This document shows, piece by piece, positions 1 to 8,860 of a stretch of 64,000 bases of DNA. Source of the stretch: Rhodococcus wratislaviensis (GTDB lineage Bacteria; Actinomycetota; Actinomycetes; Mycobacteriales; Mycobacteriaceae); the NCBI RefSeq assembly GCF_900455735.1, contig NZ_UAUI01000029.1, positions 124,001 to 188,000 of the forward strand. The letters run 5' to 3'. The notes beneath the pieces were generated by a model, which saw only the letters and a program-made list of their open reading frames with translations, did not search any database and was not told where the DNA came from. Position 1 is the first letter of the stretch; every line of letters starts with the position of its first letter. The translations under genes and the position numbers were made by a program.

Positions 1-530
1 CGCAGCTCGCCGATCCGTCGCTCGCGGCCTGGGCCGGCGGCCACTGGCTCGGGCTTCCCGTCGTCGTGGTGTTCGCACTCGCCGCCGTGGCCGTGACAGT
101 GCTGCTGTGCAAGGGAACCCGGCTCGGCATGCACACCTACGCGATCGGCGGCGACGAGGCGACCAGCCGCCTGGCGGGCGTCCCGGTCGGCCGCACCAAG
201 ATCATCCTGTTCGCCGTGGCCGGACTGCTGTCCGGCCTCGGCGGAGTGCTGGCCACCATCCGGCTCGGCGTCGGCGACGTGAGCGTCGGATCGGGCAGCC
301 TCTTCCTCACCCTGTCCGCGGTGGTCGTCGGCGGCACCCTGCTGAGCGGCGGTCGCGGTGGACCCCTGCACTCCCTGGTGGGTGTGCTGCTCCTCGTGGT
401 CCTCGGCAACGGACTTCTCCTGTCGGGCGCCAGCCCGTACATCCAGCAGGGCGCGCAGGGTCTCATCATCGTGGTCGCGGTGATCGCCACCGGGTGGCCC
501 GCCCGCAGCCGATTGAGGGTCGTGAAATGA
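1..530 (+). CDS. Sugar-type ABC transporter permease (RbsC/BPD-2 family), 5' end missing
   Basis: The reading frame is open from the window edge and ends with TGA at 528-530, so only the C-terminal part of the protein is present. It is almost entirely hydrophobic with several membrane spans. It contains the family hallmark near GGDEATSRLAGVPVGRTK, where RbsC-type permeases carry a cytoplasmic EAA-like loop, followed by a glycine-rich span ending in a typical VVVGGTLLSGG segment. The protein would form half of the membrane channel of a sugar or polyol importer. Its stop overlaps the ATG of the ATPase gene by four bases (ATGA), which indicates translational coupling. A second permease follows the ATPase, so the transporter is probably a heterodimeric channel. 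A solute-binding protein gene is expected upstream of the window. Substrate cannot be read from the sequence. Confidence 0.88.
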   Translation, partial: QLADPSLAAWAGGHWLGLPVVVVFALAAVAVTVLLCKGTRLGMHTYAIGGDEATSRLAGVPVGRTKIILFAVAGLLSGLGGVLATIRLGVGDVSVGSGSLFLTLSAVVVGGTLLSGGRGGPLHSLVGVLLLVVLGNGLLLSGASPYIQQGAQGLIIVVAVIATGWPARSRLRVVK

Positions 531-2044
531 CATCACTCCTGGAACTCCGCAATGTCACGAAGAAATTCGGACCCAACACCGTCCTCGACGACGTGAGCCT
601 GTCCATCGCCCCGAACGAGGTCGTGGGATTGATCGGCGAGAACGGTGCCGGAAAGTCCACGCTGCTCAAGATCCTCGCGGGAGTGCACCGCCAGGACGGC
701 GGCCGGATGGTGCTGGGCGGGCGCGACGTGAGCTTCGGAAGCCCGGCCGACGCCGCCGACCACGGAATCGGGGTCGTGCATCAGGAGCAGTCGCTGCTCC
801 CGAACCTCACCGTCGGCCAGAACCTGATCCTCGGGCACGAGGGTGACACAGCCCGTGCCGGGTTCCTCCGCCGGCGCCGGATCCGGGCCCGCGCCCAGGA
901 AATGTTGTCGGTGGTGGAGTCGACGGTCGATCCGGGCGCGCTCACCGAATCGCTCGGCTTCGCCCAGCGCCAGATGGTGGAGGTGGCGCGGGCCGTCGGC
1001 GGCAGGCAGGTGGAACACCCGCCGCTGCTCATCCTCGACGAGCCGACATCGGTGCTCGAACCCGAGGACGTCGAGGTACTCCACCGCCGGGTCACCGCCC
1101 TCAAGGAACGCGGTTCCGTCATCTTCGTCTCCCACCGCCTCGACGAGGTCCTCCGCTTCTCCGACCGCGTGTACGTGCTGCGCGACGGCAAAGTGGTCGG
1201 CGAGCGGATCGCCTCGGCAGCAACAGAATCCGAGTTGTACCAGCTGATGATCGGGAAGGGTGCGGCCGAGGAGATCTACTCGTCGGAGCGCAAGCAGGCC
1301 GTCTCGCGGACGGGCACGCCGACCCTGTCGGTCCGCAACCTCACCTGCGGCGGCAAGGCGAAGGACGTGTCGCTGGACGTCCACGCCGGCGAGATCGTCT
1401 CGGTGGTGGGCGTGGTCGACTCCGGGCGCGAGGAGGTGGCCCGCGCCGTCTTCGGTGCCGTCCCCATCGACTCCGGAACCGTCGAGATCGACGGACAGCG
1501 GTCGGCCCCGGGATCACCCGCGGACGCCGTGCGGTCCGGTGTCGCGTACGTTCCCGCCGAGCGTCGCGTCGAGGGCATGATCGCGGGAGCGACCGTGGCG
1601 CAGAACATTGCGACGGTGCATCCGGTGAAGGCCGGTGGCGGCCGGATCTCCTCCGGTGCCCGGGTGGAGGAGACCGCACGCGGCTGGATCGAGAAACTCG
1701 GCATCCGGCCCGCCGACCCGGACGCCGACATCGCGCGACTGTCGGGCGGCAACCAGCAGAAGGCCGTGGTGGCCAAGTGGATCCTCGGCGACGGCCTGAA
1801 GGTACTGGTTCTCGACCACCCCACCCGCGGACTCGACATCGGTGCGAAGGAAGACCTCTACGCCCTGTTCCGCGACCTCTCCGACAGGGGAGTGGCGATT
1901 CTGGTGCTCGCCGACACCCTCGACGAGGCGATCGGCCTCGGCCACCGCGTGATCGTCATGCGGGATGGCGAGATCACCGGCGCGTTCGACTCGCCGCCCG
2001 GAAACCCGCCCAGCAAACTCCAACTCCTCGAGAAGATGATGTGA
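527..2044 (+). CDS. Sugar ABC transporter ATP-binding protein with two nucleotide-binding domains (RbsA/MglA type)
   Basis: 505 residues, the normal length for RbsA-type double ATPases. The frame is open further upstream, but ATG at 527 is chosen because it overlaps the preceding stop and begins the conserved N-terminus MTSLLELRNVTKKFG. Domain 1 has an intact Walker A (GENGAGKST, residues 37-45) and Walker B (LLILDEPTS). Domain 2 is degenerate: its P-loop region reads GVVDSGREE instead of a GxxGxGK-like loop, although the LSGGNQQK signature is intact. Its Walker B reads VLVLDHPTRG, with His where the catalytic Glu normally sits. The second ATP site may therefore be hydrolysis-impaired, giving an asymmetric engine. 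It energises import through the two flanking permeases. The overlap with the next gene at 2041-2044 supports one operon. Confidence 0.93.
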   Translation: MTSLLELRNVTKKFGPNTVLDDVSLSIAPNEVVGLIGENGAGKSTLLKILAGVHRQDGGRMVLGGRDVSFGSPADAADHGIGVVHQEQSLLPNLTVGQNLILGHEGDTARAGFLRRRRIRARAQEMLSVVESTVDPGALTESLGFAQRQMVEVARAVGGRQVEHPPLLILDEPTSVLEPEDVEVLHRRVTALKERGSVIFVSHRLDEVLRFSDRVYVLRDGKVVGERIASAATESELYQLMIGKGAAEEIYSSERKQAVSRTGTPTLSVRNLTCGGKAKDVSLDVHAGEIVSVVGVVDSGREEVARAVFGAVPIDSGTVEIDGQRSAPGSPADAVRSGVAYVPAERRVEGMIAGATVAQNIATVHPVKAGGGRISSGARVEETARGWIEKLGIRPADPDADIARLSGGNQQKAVVAKWILGDGLKVLVLDHPTRGLDIGAKEDLYALFRDLSDRGVAILVLADTLDEAIGLGHRVIVMRDGEITGAFDSPPGNPPSKLQLLEKMM

Positions 2045-3066
2045 TCGCCGTGGCAACAAGAACTTCCACCGAGAGGACTTCCACCGAGACGCGCGCACCC
2101 GAGGGTGCGGCGCAGGCGGTGTCCCGGACGACCCGGGACCGGTTGCGGCTGGCCGGCCCGTCGGTCGTATTGGTCGCGCTCGTCCTCCTCGTAGCGCTCG
2201 CCGAACCGAATTTCCTGTCGATGAACGCCCTCGCAGTGGTCTCGGCGCAGGCGGTCCCGATTCTGCTGCTCGGGCTGGGTCAGATGTTCGTCATCCTCAC
2301 CGGCGGTATCGACCTGTCCGTGGCGGCGCTCGCGTCGCTGGCCACCGTGATCCTGGCGACGGTGATCGGCTCCCTCGGTCCGCTCGCCGTCGTCGTCACC
2401 CTCGTGGCACTCACTCTGATCGGCGCGCTGACCGGTCTGTTGATCGTGTTCGGGCAGGTCCCGTCATTCGTCGTCTCGCTGGGGGCGCTGGGGTTCTGGG
2501 GTGCGGTGGCGCTCGTGGCCTCGGGGTCGACGACCATCTACATCAGCGAAGGCTACGACGCGATCTTCTGGCTCAGTTCCTGGACGGTGCTCGGTCTCCC
2601 CATGGCGGTGTGGGCCGCAGTGGCGGCGGTGGCCGCGGTGTTCGGCGCGATGCGGTTCTCGCCGCGGGGCAACGTCTTTCACCTCGTCGGACTGGGGGAG
2701 AAGGCCGCGATGATGAGCGGTGTCCGAACCCGGATCGTCCGGATCGGAGCATTCGCCCTGTCCGGATTCTTCGCGGGCGCCGCGGGTGTCGTATTGTCGG
2801 CCCAGCAGCAGAGCGCCGCACCGCAACTCGCGGATTCGCTGCTGCTGCCCGCCATCGCGGCCGTGCTGGTCGGCGGCTGCGCCATCACCGGTGGAATCGG
2901 CGGAGCGTGGCGGGTACTCGTCGGCGCCCTGGTGGTCACCGTGCTCCGGGTCGGCGGCTCGGTGGCCGGCATCGACCCCAGTTTCCAGCAGATCGTGTAC
3001 GGCGCGGTCGTCATCGTCGCGGTCGCCGTGACCCTCGACCGCAGCCGGCTCTCGATCATCAAGTAA
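2041..3066 (+). CDS. Sugar-type ABC transporter permease, second subunit (RbsC family)
   Basis: About 341 residues from GTG at 2041, which overlaps the stop of the ATPase gene (GTGA). A GTG at 2050 is an alternative start. The frame extends upstream inside the ATPase gene, but that part is proline/arginine-rich out-of-frame translation. After a polar N-terminus rich in Thr and Arg there are multiple hydrophobic helices, including GLGQMFVILTGGIDLSVAA, the hallmark segment of ribose-type permeases (GGIDLSVG). A loop around LGEKAAMMSGVRTRIVR is where the ATPase coupling helix lies. With the partial permease upstream it would form the channel. Transport direction (import) is inferred from the RbsA-type ATPase; substrate is unknown. 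Confidence 0.92.
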   Translation: MIAVATRTSTERTSTETRAPEGAAQAVSRTTRDRLRLAGPSVVLVALVLLVALAEPNFLSMNALAVVSAQAVPILLLGLGQMFVILTGGIDLSVAALASLATVILATVIGSLGPLAVVVTLVALTLIGALTGLLIVFGQVPSFVVSLGALGFWGAVALVASGSTTIYISEGYDAIFWLSSWTVLGLPMAVWAAVAAVAAVFGAMRFSPRGNVFHLVGLGEKAAMMSGVRTRIVRIGAFALSGFFAGAAGVVLSAQQQSAAPQLADSLLLPAIAAVLVGGCAITGGIGGAWRVLVGALVVTVLRVGGSVAGIDPSFQQIVYGAVVIVAVAVTLDRSRLSIIK

Positions 3067-3100
3067 GACTCAGTGTGAGTGTGAGATTCGAAGGAGAACG

Positions 3101-4219
3101 ATGAGTACGACGGCACGCGGTGCGGTGATTCACGAAGTGGGCGGCAAGTGGGAGGTCGACGATCTCGTCCTCGCGGAGCCCGGTCCCGGAGAAGTGCGGA
3201 TCAAGGTGATGGCGTCCGGACTCTGTCACTCCGACGATCACCTCGTCACCGGTGACATCCCCAATACGCTGCCGCTGGTCGGCGGACACGAGGGTGCCGG
3301 TGTGATCGACGCGGTCGGACCCGGTGTCACCCGGCTCGCCGTCGGCGATCACGTCGCTACCGCCTACCTCCCGGCCTGCGGAACTTGCGCCTGGTGCGCG
3401 CAGGGGATGCAATATATCTGCGACACGGGGGCCGGTATGGAGGCTGGTTTCATGCTCGACGGAACGGCGCGGTTCGCCACGCAGTCAGGGCGGCCGATCG
3501 GCGCCATGCAACGCCTCGGCACGTTCGCGAACTACCTCGTCACGTCGCAGGCCCAGGCCGTGAAGATCGACGACGACATCCCGTTCGACGTGGCCTGCCT
3601 CGTCTCCTGCGGGGTCGCCACCGGATGGGGCTCCGCCGTGAACGGCGCGGGCGTCCGTCCCCGGGACACGACGATGATCGTCGGTGTCGGCGGTGTGGGG
3701 ATCAACGCCGTGCAGGGTGCCCACCACGCGGGTGCCGCACACGTCGTCGCCGTCGACCCGGTCGCGTTCAAGCGCGAACGAGCCCTCGAACTCGGCGCCA
3801 CCCACGCGTACGCGTCGATCGACGAGGCCATGCCGTTCGTCCGCTCGGTCACCAACGGTCAGGGCGCCGACGGCGCCGTCGTCACCGTCGGGGTGGTGGA
3901 CGGACAGCTGATCGCCGACGCGTTCGGCGCCGTCCGCAAGGAGGGAACCGTCGCGGTCGTGTCGATCGGCCAGAACGAACCCGGGATCCCGATCAGCCCG
4001 CTCGAACTGGTGGTCTACGCCAAGCATCTGCGCGGGGTCCTGTTCGGCAACTGCAACCCCACCCGGGACATCCCGGCACTGCTGGACTACTACAAGTCGG
4101 GGCGACTGAAGCTGGACGAACTGATCACCCGGCGTTACACCCTGGACCAGGTGAACGACGCATACGTGGACATGCACGCGGGGCTCAACCTGCGTGGTGT
4201 CCTGATCCACGAACACTGA
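3101..4219 (+). CDS. Zinc alcohol dehydrogenase, NDMA-dependent (mycofactocin-linked) family
   Basis: 372 residues with a strong ribosome-binding site (AAGGAGAA) before ATG 3101. It is a medium-chain dehydrogenase. The catalytic zinc site is visible as C42 and the GGHEGAG segment with H63. The structural zinc loop has four Cys at C93, C96, C99 and C107. A Rossmann motif (VGVGGVGINAVQG) follows. Overall sequence, including ACLVSCGVATGWGSAV, resembles the NDMA-dependent subfamily typified by mycobacterial AdhB. Known members of that subfamily hold a non-exchangeable nicotinamide cofactor and pass electrons to mycofactocin rather than free NAD. No mycofactocin biosynthesis genes lie in the window. 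Position behind a sugar-type importer and ahead of an aldehyde dehydrogenase suggests oxidation of an imported alcohol or polyol. Subfamily assignment is from recognition, not a computed alignment. Confidence 0.88.
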   Translation: MSTTARGAVIHEVGGKWEVDDLVLAEPGPGEVRIKVMASGLCHSDDHLVTGDIPNTLPLVGGHEGAGVIDAVGPGVTRLAVGDHVATAYLPACGTCAWCAQGMQYICDTGAGMEAGFMLDGTARFATQSGRPIGAMQRLGTFANYLVTSQAQAVKIDDDIPFDVACLVSCGVATGWGSAVNGAGVRPRDTTMIVGVGGVGINAVQGAHHAGAAHVVAVDPVAFKRERALELGATHAYASIDEAMPFVRSVTNGQGADGAVVTVGVVDGQLIADAFGAVRKEGTVAVVSIGQNEPGIPISPLELVVYAKHLRGVLFGNCNPTRDIPALLDYYKSGRLKLDELITRRYTLDQVNDAYVDMHAGLNLRGVLIHEH

Positions 4220-4235
4220 CGAGGAATTGCCAAAG

Positions 4236-5747
4236 ATGTCGACAGTCGAAGCAACACAGATCCGCAGCTACGGACACTTCATCGGCGGGCGCAGCGTGCC
4301 CCCGTCGGAGAACATCATCGAACGGGTCAGCCCGGCCGACGGCCGCGTGGTCGCCACGTTCACCGCGGGCACCCGCGCCGACGCGGCCCTGGCCGTCGCG
4401 GTCGCGCGGGAGGCCTTCGACGAGGGCGAGTGGCCGCACTGGACCGCGATGGACCGCGCCCGGGCGCTGCTGCGCTGCGCGGGCCTGATGCGCGAGAACG
4501 AGGAACGACTCGCCCGGATCGACGCGGAGGAGTCGGGCAAACCGATCACTCTGGCCCGCGGCGACGTCGGGGCGAGCATCGAGCTGTTCGAGTACGCCGC
4601 GGCGCTGGCCATGACGATGCACGGTGAGGCGCACACCGCGCTCGGCGACGACTGCACCGCCATGGTGGTCCGCGAGCCCGCCGGCGTGGTCGGCATGATC
4701 ATCCCGTGGAACTTCCCGCTGCTCCTGCTCGCGCAGAAGCTGCCGTTCGCGCTCGGCGCGGGCTGCACGGCGGTGGTGAAGCCGTCCGAGTTCACGTCCG
4801 GCACTGCCGTCGAGCTGGCCCGGTTGCTCACCGAGGCCGGGGTCCCCGACGGTGTGGTGAACGTGGTGACGGGGGCGGGCGCCGAGGTCGGTGCTCCGCT
4901 CGCGGAGAGCAGCCTGATCGACATCCTGTCGTTCACCGGGAGCACCGAGACGGGTAAGCGCATCGTCGAGGCCTCGGCGGGCAGCGTCAAGCGACTGTCG
5001 ATGGAACTGGGCGGTAAGGCCGCCAGCGTCGTGTTCGACGACGCCGACCTCGACGACGCACTCGACGGCGTCCTGTTCGGTGTGTTCTTCAATCAGGGTG
5101 AGTGCTGCGTGTCGGGTGCCCGGCTCCTGGTGCAGGACTCGATCGCGGACGCCTTCCTCGCCCGCCTCGTCGAGGCCGCCGGCCGCATCACGGTGGGCGG
5201 ACCGCTCGACGACGCGAGCGAACTGGGCCCGATGATCGACGCCGGCCACCTGGAGAAGGTGCTCGGCCACATCGACGCGGCGCGGCGGGACGGTGCCACC
5301 GTCCTGACCGGCGGTGGCCGGCTCGGCGGAGAGAACTGGGGGAGCGGGCATTTCGTCGCTCCCACGATCCTCGACGGCGTGGCCGAAGAGTCCGCCGCCT
5401 TCCAGGAGGAGATCTTCGGTCCCGTGCTCACCGTCACCCGGTTCAGCGACGTCGACCACGCCATCCGGCTCGCCAACGCCACGGAATACGGACTCGCCGG
5501 CTCGATCTGGACCAAGAACATCGACAAGGCGCTGCGGGTGGCGAGGGAGATGCGCAGCGGCCGCGTATGGGTGAACACGACCATCGACGGCGCCCCGCAA
5601 CTTCCTGCCGGCGGCATGAAGCAGAGCGGGTTCGGCCGCGAGATGGGGCAGGCCGGCTTCGACGAGTTCACCGACGTCAAGACCATTCAGATCCGCACCG
5701 GACCACGCAAGCGCGTGTTCCCGAACTGGACCGGAGGCAACCGATGA
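4236..5747 (+). CDS. Aldehyde dehydrogenase (NAD(P)-dependent ALDH superfamily)
   Basis: 503 residues. ATG 4236 is preferred over an in-frame TTG at 4227, because GAGGAA at 4221-4226 sits about nine bases upstream of the ATG. The catalytic apparatus is complete: the oxyanion Asn in PWNF (N159), the general base Glu in SMELGGK (E257) and the nucleophile Cys in FFNQGECC (C291). The GSTETGK cofactor loop is also present. It would oxidise an aldehyde to the acid and logically follows the alcohol dehydrogenase encoded just upstream. The gene overlaps the following GMC oxidoreductase gene by four bases (ATGA at 5744-5747), so both are probably translated from one mRNA. The actual substrate is unknown. 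Confidence 0.93.
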   Translation: MSTVEATQIRSYGHFIGGRSVPPSENIIERVSPADGRVVATFTAGTRADAALAVAVAREAFDEGEWPHWTAMDRARALLRCAGLMRENEERLARIDAEESGKPITLARGDVGASIELFEYAAALAMTMHGEAHTALGDDCTAMVVREPAGVVGMIIPWNFPLLLLAQKLPFALGAGCTAVVKPSEFTSGTAVELARLLTEAGVPDGVVNVVTGAGAEVGAPLAESSLIDILSFTGSTETGKRIVEASAGSVKRLSMELGGKAASVVFDDADLDDALDGVLFGVFFNQGECCVSGARLLVQDSIADAFLARLVEAAGRITVGGPLDDASELGPMIDAGHLEKVLGHIDAARRDGATVLTGGGRLGGENWGSGHFVAPTILDGVAEESAAFQEEIFGPVLTVTRFSDVDHAIRLANATEYGLAGSIWTKNIDKALRVAREMRSGRVWVNTTIDGAPQLPAGGMKQSGFGREMGQAGFDEFTDVKTIQIRTGPRKRVFPNWTGGNR

Positions 5748-7345
5748 GTGCCACCTACGACTACGTCATCGCGGGCGGCGGCACCGCGGGCTGTGTGCTG
5801 GCCGGACGGCTGACGGAGGATCCGACGGTCCGGGTTCTCCTGCTCGAGGCCGGCGGCAACGACCGGCATCCGTTCATCCACGTGCCCGCAGGATTCGCGA
5901 AACTCACTGCGAGCAAGTATGACTGGGGATTCTCGAGCGTTCCACAGAAACACTGCAACGACCGGGTCATTCCCCTCGCTCAGGGCAAGGTCATCGGCGG
6001 TGGCGGCTCGATCAACGCCCAGGTGTTCACCCGCGGCGCGCACGAGGACTACGACGAGTGGGCCCTGAAATACGGCTGCGCGGGATGGTCGTTCGAGGAG
6101 ATCCAGAAGTACTTCCTCCGGTCCGAGGACAACGAACGGCTGTCGGCGCCGTACCACGGCACCGACGGGCCGCTCGGGGTCTCGGATCCTGTCAACCCTC
6201 ATCCGCTGTCGAAGTCGTTCGTGCAGGCGGGGCAGGAGTTCGGGCTGCCGTTCAACGGCGACTTCAACGGCGAGCACCAGTACGGTGTCGGCCTCTATCA
6301 GACGACCACGAAGAACGCCCGCCGGTGCAGCGCCGCGGTCGCGTACCTCGCACCCGCCAGGAAGCGACCCAACCTGACGGTGCGGGAGAACGTCGCCGTG
6401 TCGCGGGTGCTGCTCGACGGCGGCCGCGCCACCGGGATCGAGGTGCTCACCGCGCACGGTGTGGAGACGTTCCGCGCGTCCCGCGAGGTGCTGGTCGCCG
6501 CGGGCGCGTTCGGATCACCCAAGATCCTGCAGCTGTCGGGGATCGGTCATCCCGAAGACCTTCGCGACGCGAATGTCGAGGTGGCCCATGCCCTTCCCGG
6601 TGTCGGCCGGAACCTGCACGACCACTGCGACCTCGACGTCATCTACGAACTCCGCGAATACCAGAGCCTCGACCGCCTGAACCTCGTGCGTCCGGCCACG
6701 GCCAAGGCCGGACTCGAGTACGCGGCCTTCCGGCGGGGACCGTTGGCATCGACGGTCGTCGAGGCCGGTGGGTTCAGTTTCGGGCACGCGGGGGAGTCGA
6801 TCCCGGATCTGCAGTTCCACTTCCTGCCCGCAGCGGGCGTCGAGGCCGGTGTCGCCGCGGTCCGCCCGGGCTACGGCTGCACCCTGAACTCGTACTCGCT
6901 GCGGCCCGAGAGCCGGGGCTCGGTGAAGATCAGGTCGAACGACCCCACCGCCCAGCCGCTGATCGACCCGAACTTCCTCGCCACCGACTTCGACCTGGAG
7001 TCGAGCATCGAGGGGCTTCGGCAGAGCCGCGAGATCATGGCGCAGTCGTCGATGGCCCGGCACATCAAGGCCGAACATCTGGCAGGCGGTCTGTCGGTGA
7101 ACACGAAGGACGACTACGTGAAGTTCGTTCGCGCGTACGGCCGCACCTCGTACCACCCGGTCGGCACGTGCGCGATGGGTGTCGGGGACGACGCCGTGGT
7201 CTCACCGGAACTGAAGGTGATGGGCATCGAGGGGCTGCGGGTGATCGACTCGTCCGTCATGCCGCGCATCGTCAGTTCCAACACCCAGGCCCCCACGGTG
7301 ATGATCGCCGAGAAGGCGATCGATCTGATCCGTGGTGAAGGATGA
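5744..7345 (+). CDS. GMC-family FAD oxidoreductase (choline dehydrogenase-like)
   Basis: 533 residues from ATG 5744, chosen because it overlaps the previous stop and directly starts the FAD-binding fold. The N-terminal dinucleotide motif (IAGGGTAGCVLAGRL, near residue 8) and the following LLLEAGG are typical of glucose-methanol-choline enzymes. The GGGGSINAQVF segment near residue 90 corresponds to the first GMC signature. Near the C-terminus, YHPVGTCAMG supplies the conserved active-site His, followed by the closing VIDSSVMPRIVSSNTQAPT region. The enzyme would oxidise an alcohol or sugar hydroxyl with FAD. The natural electron acceptor is unknown. It belongs to the importer/dehydrogenase operon and may act on the same substrate as the alcohol dehydrogenase or on a later intermediate. 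Confidence 0.92.
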   Translation: MSATYDYVIAGGGTAGCVLAGRLTEDPTVRVLLLEAGGNDRHPFIHVPAGFAKLTASKYDWGFSSVPQKHCNDRVIPLAQGKVIGGGGSINAQVFTRGAHEDYDEWALKYGCAGWSFEEIQKYFLRSEDNERLSAPYHGTDGPLGVSDPVNPHPLSKSFVQAGQEFGLPFNGDFNGEHQYGVGLYQTTTKNARRCSAAVAYLAPARKRPNLTVRENVAVSRVLLDGGRATGIEVLTAHGVETFRASREVLVAAGAFGSPKILQLSGIGHPEDLRDANVEVAHALPGVGRNLHDHCDLDVIYELREYQSLDRLNLVRPATAKAGLEYAAFRRGPLASTVVEAGGFSFGHAGESIPDLQFHFLPAAGVEAGVAAVRPGYGCTLNSYSLRPESRGSVKIRSNDPTAQPLIDPNFLATDFDLESSIEGLRQSREIMAQSSMARHIKAEHLAGGLSVNTKDDYVKFVRAYGRTSYHPVGTCAMGVGDDAVVSPELKVMGIEGLRVIDSSVMPRIVSSNTQAPTVMIAEKAIDLIRGEG

Positions 7346-7349
7346 CCGG

Positions 7350-7841
7350 ATGACCAATTTTTCCGGACTGACCGAGGACGTGGCCCGCGAGGCGGTCGAG
7401 CTGGCTCGGCCGTCGATCGAGAACCTCTCCCACGGATCCCCGGGGCATCTCGTCGTGCTCGGGCCGGGCGTCGCCCCTTCCCCCGATGCGGAGTTGCCCG
7501 TCGTCTTCCGCCGCAGCTGGGGTGACGAGAAGGACTGGGCCGGGCCGTACGACGCGATTGCCGAGTCGAAAGCGCGGATCAGCTGGACCACCGGTCTGCC
7601 GTCGCATGCCGTGCAGCAGCTGCATCCCTACCTCTACCAGCAGGGTTGGACAAAGTGGGGTGGCAGCGCGGTGGGCGAGGGCGGGCTGGTCGTGGCGTAC
7701 AGCGGCGACAAGTGGTTCCACGACCAGTTCTATTCGGAGCTCGTCGTCGCGGCGATCAAGGTCGTGTGCCTTCGTGAGATGGACGCCGTGATGCGCGACC
7801 CGGGCACTCTGTTCCTCGGCAACGGAAGCGGGAATCCATGA
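7350..7841 (+). CDS. Small HbpS/GlcG-like (DUF336-like) protein
   Basis: 163 residues from ATG 7350, with AAGGA at 7338-7342 as ribosome-binding site. Upstream in-frame GTG codons at 7332 and 7335 are less likely because they lie inside the end of the preceding gene. The C-terminal two thirds resemble the HbpS/GlcG fold: a GPYDAIAESKAR segment, then TTGLPS, then WGGSAVGEGGLVVAYSG, and a closing helix. In that family the pattern is Ala-x-x-Lys-Ala, Pro-Ser and GG-PI-G-G. The match is partial and divergent, with no obvious His for haem coordination in the usual position. Such proteins accompany oxidoreductase operons, for example in glycolate or diol utilisation. Function here is not known. The stop overlaps the next gene by four bases. 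Confidence 0.7.
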   Translation: MTNFSGLTEDVAREAVELARPSIENLSHGSPGHLVVLGPGVAPSPDAELPVVFRRSWGDEKDWAGPYDAIAESKARISWTTGLPSHAVQQLHPYLYQQGWTKWGGSAVGEGGLVVAYSGDKWFHDQFYSELVVAAIKVVCLREMDAVMRDPGTLFLGNGSGNP

Positions 7842-8854
7842 AGGTGAACGACACTCGGACGTTCGGGCGCGCAGGGTTCGACGTGACCCTCCTCGGCTAC
7901 GGCGGTGCGCCCATCGGCAACATCTTCCGGCCGATCCCCGAGGTGGAGGCCCAGGCTCAGATCGCCGAAGCCTGGGACATGGGGGTGCGTTCGTTCGACA
8001 CCGCACCCATGTACGGGCACGGACTGTCCGAGCACCGGGTGGGCCATGCTCTGCTGACGAGGGACCGCGACGACTACGTGTTGTCCACGAAGGTGGGGCG
8101 CACGTTGACCCCCGCGCCGCGTGGGTCGTTCGACACCGGAATCTGGGTGGACACCCCGCCGTTCCGGGCCGACTTCGACTACTCATACGACGCGGTCCTG
8201 CGGCAGGTGGAGGACAGCCTGCAGCGCATGTGCCAGGACAGATTCGACATCCTCTACGTGCACGACGTCGACAAGTACACACACGGCGACGCCCAGCCCG
8301 CGCGGTTCGCGGAAGCGCTCGAGGGTGCGTTTCCCGCGCTGATCCGGTTGCGGGAGGAGGGCGTGGTCCGGGCAATCGGCGTCGGGGTCAACGAGGCCGA
8401 CGTCTGCGTCGATGCCCTCGAACGCGTCGATCTCGACTGCGTCCTGCTCGCGGGGAGATACACACTGCTCGAGCAGGATCCGGTGAAGGACCTGCTGCCG
8501 CTCGCGGTGGAGCGGGATGTCGCGATCGTCCTCGGGGGTGTGTTCAATTCGGGCATCCTGGCCACCGGTGCGGTGCCGGGCGCCAAGTTCAACTACCAGC
8601 CCGCATCCGAAGAGGTGCTGAGCCGGGTGCGCGACATCGAGAAGGTCTGCGAGCGTCATCGGGTTCCGTTGGCGGCCGCCTCGATTCAGTTCGCGGCCGC
8701 GCATCCCGCGGTGCGGGAACTTCTGCTGGGCGCACGGAACTGCGAGCAGTTGCGGCAGAACGCGGCCTGGCTCGAACACCCGATCCCGGCCGAATTCTGG
8801 GATGACCTGCGTGCCGCGGGACTGATCCTGGACGGGGCGCCCACGCCGTCCTGA
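7838..8854 (+). CDS. Aldo/keto reductase (L-fucose / D-threo-aldose dehydrogenase-like)
   Basis: 338 residues, ATG overlapping the upstream stop (7838-7841). The aldo/keto reductase tetrad is visible: D54 and Y59 in SFDTAPMYG, K85 in STKVG, and the His in ILYVHDVD. The C-terminal ASIQFAAAHPAV and LLGARN segments form the NADP(H)-binding end of the barrel. The overall layout, with FGTAP-like start and HDVD after strand 4, recalls fucose/galactose dehydrogenases that oxidise aldoses to lactones. That fits the sugar-type importer at the head of the operon, but the substrate is inferred. It is the last gene of the operon. A convergent gene ends only six bases beyond its stop. Confidence 0.9.
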   Translation: MKVNDTRTFGRAGFDVTLLGYGGAPIGNIFRPIPEVEAQAQIAEAWDMGVRSFDTAPMYGHGLSEHRVGHALLTRDRDDYVLSTKVGRTLTPAPRGSFDTGIWVDTPPFRADFDYSYDAVLRQVEDSLQRMCQDRFDILYVHDVDKYTHGDAQPARFAEALEGAFPALIRLREEGVVRAIGVGVNEADVCVDALERVDLDCVLLAGRYTLLEQDPVKDLLPLAVERDVAIVLGGVFNSGILATGAVPGAKFNYQPASEEVLSRVRDIEKVCERHRVPLAAASIQFAAAHPAVRELLLGARNCEQLRQNAAWLEHPIPAEFWDDLRAAGLILDGAPTPS

Positions 8855-8860
8855 CCGCGG

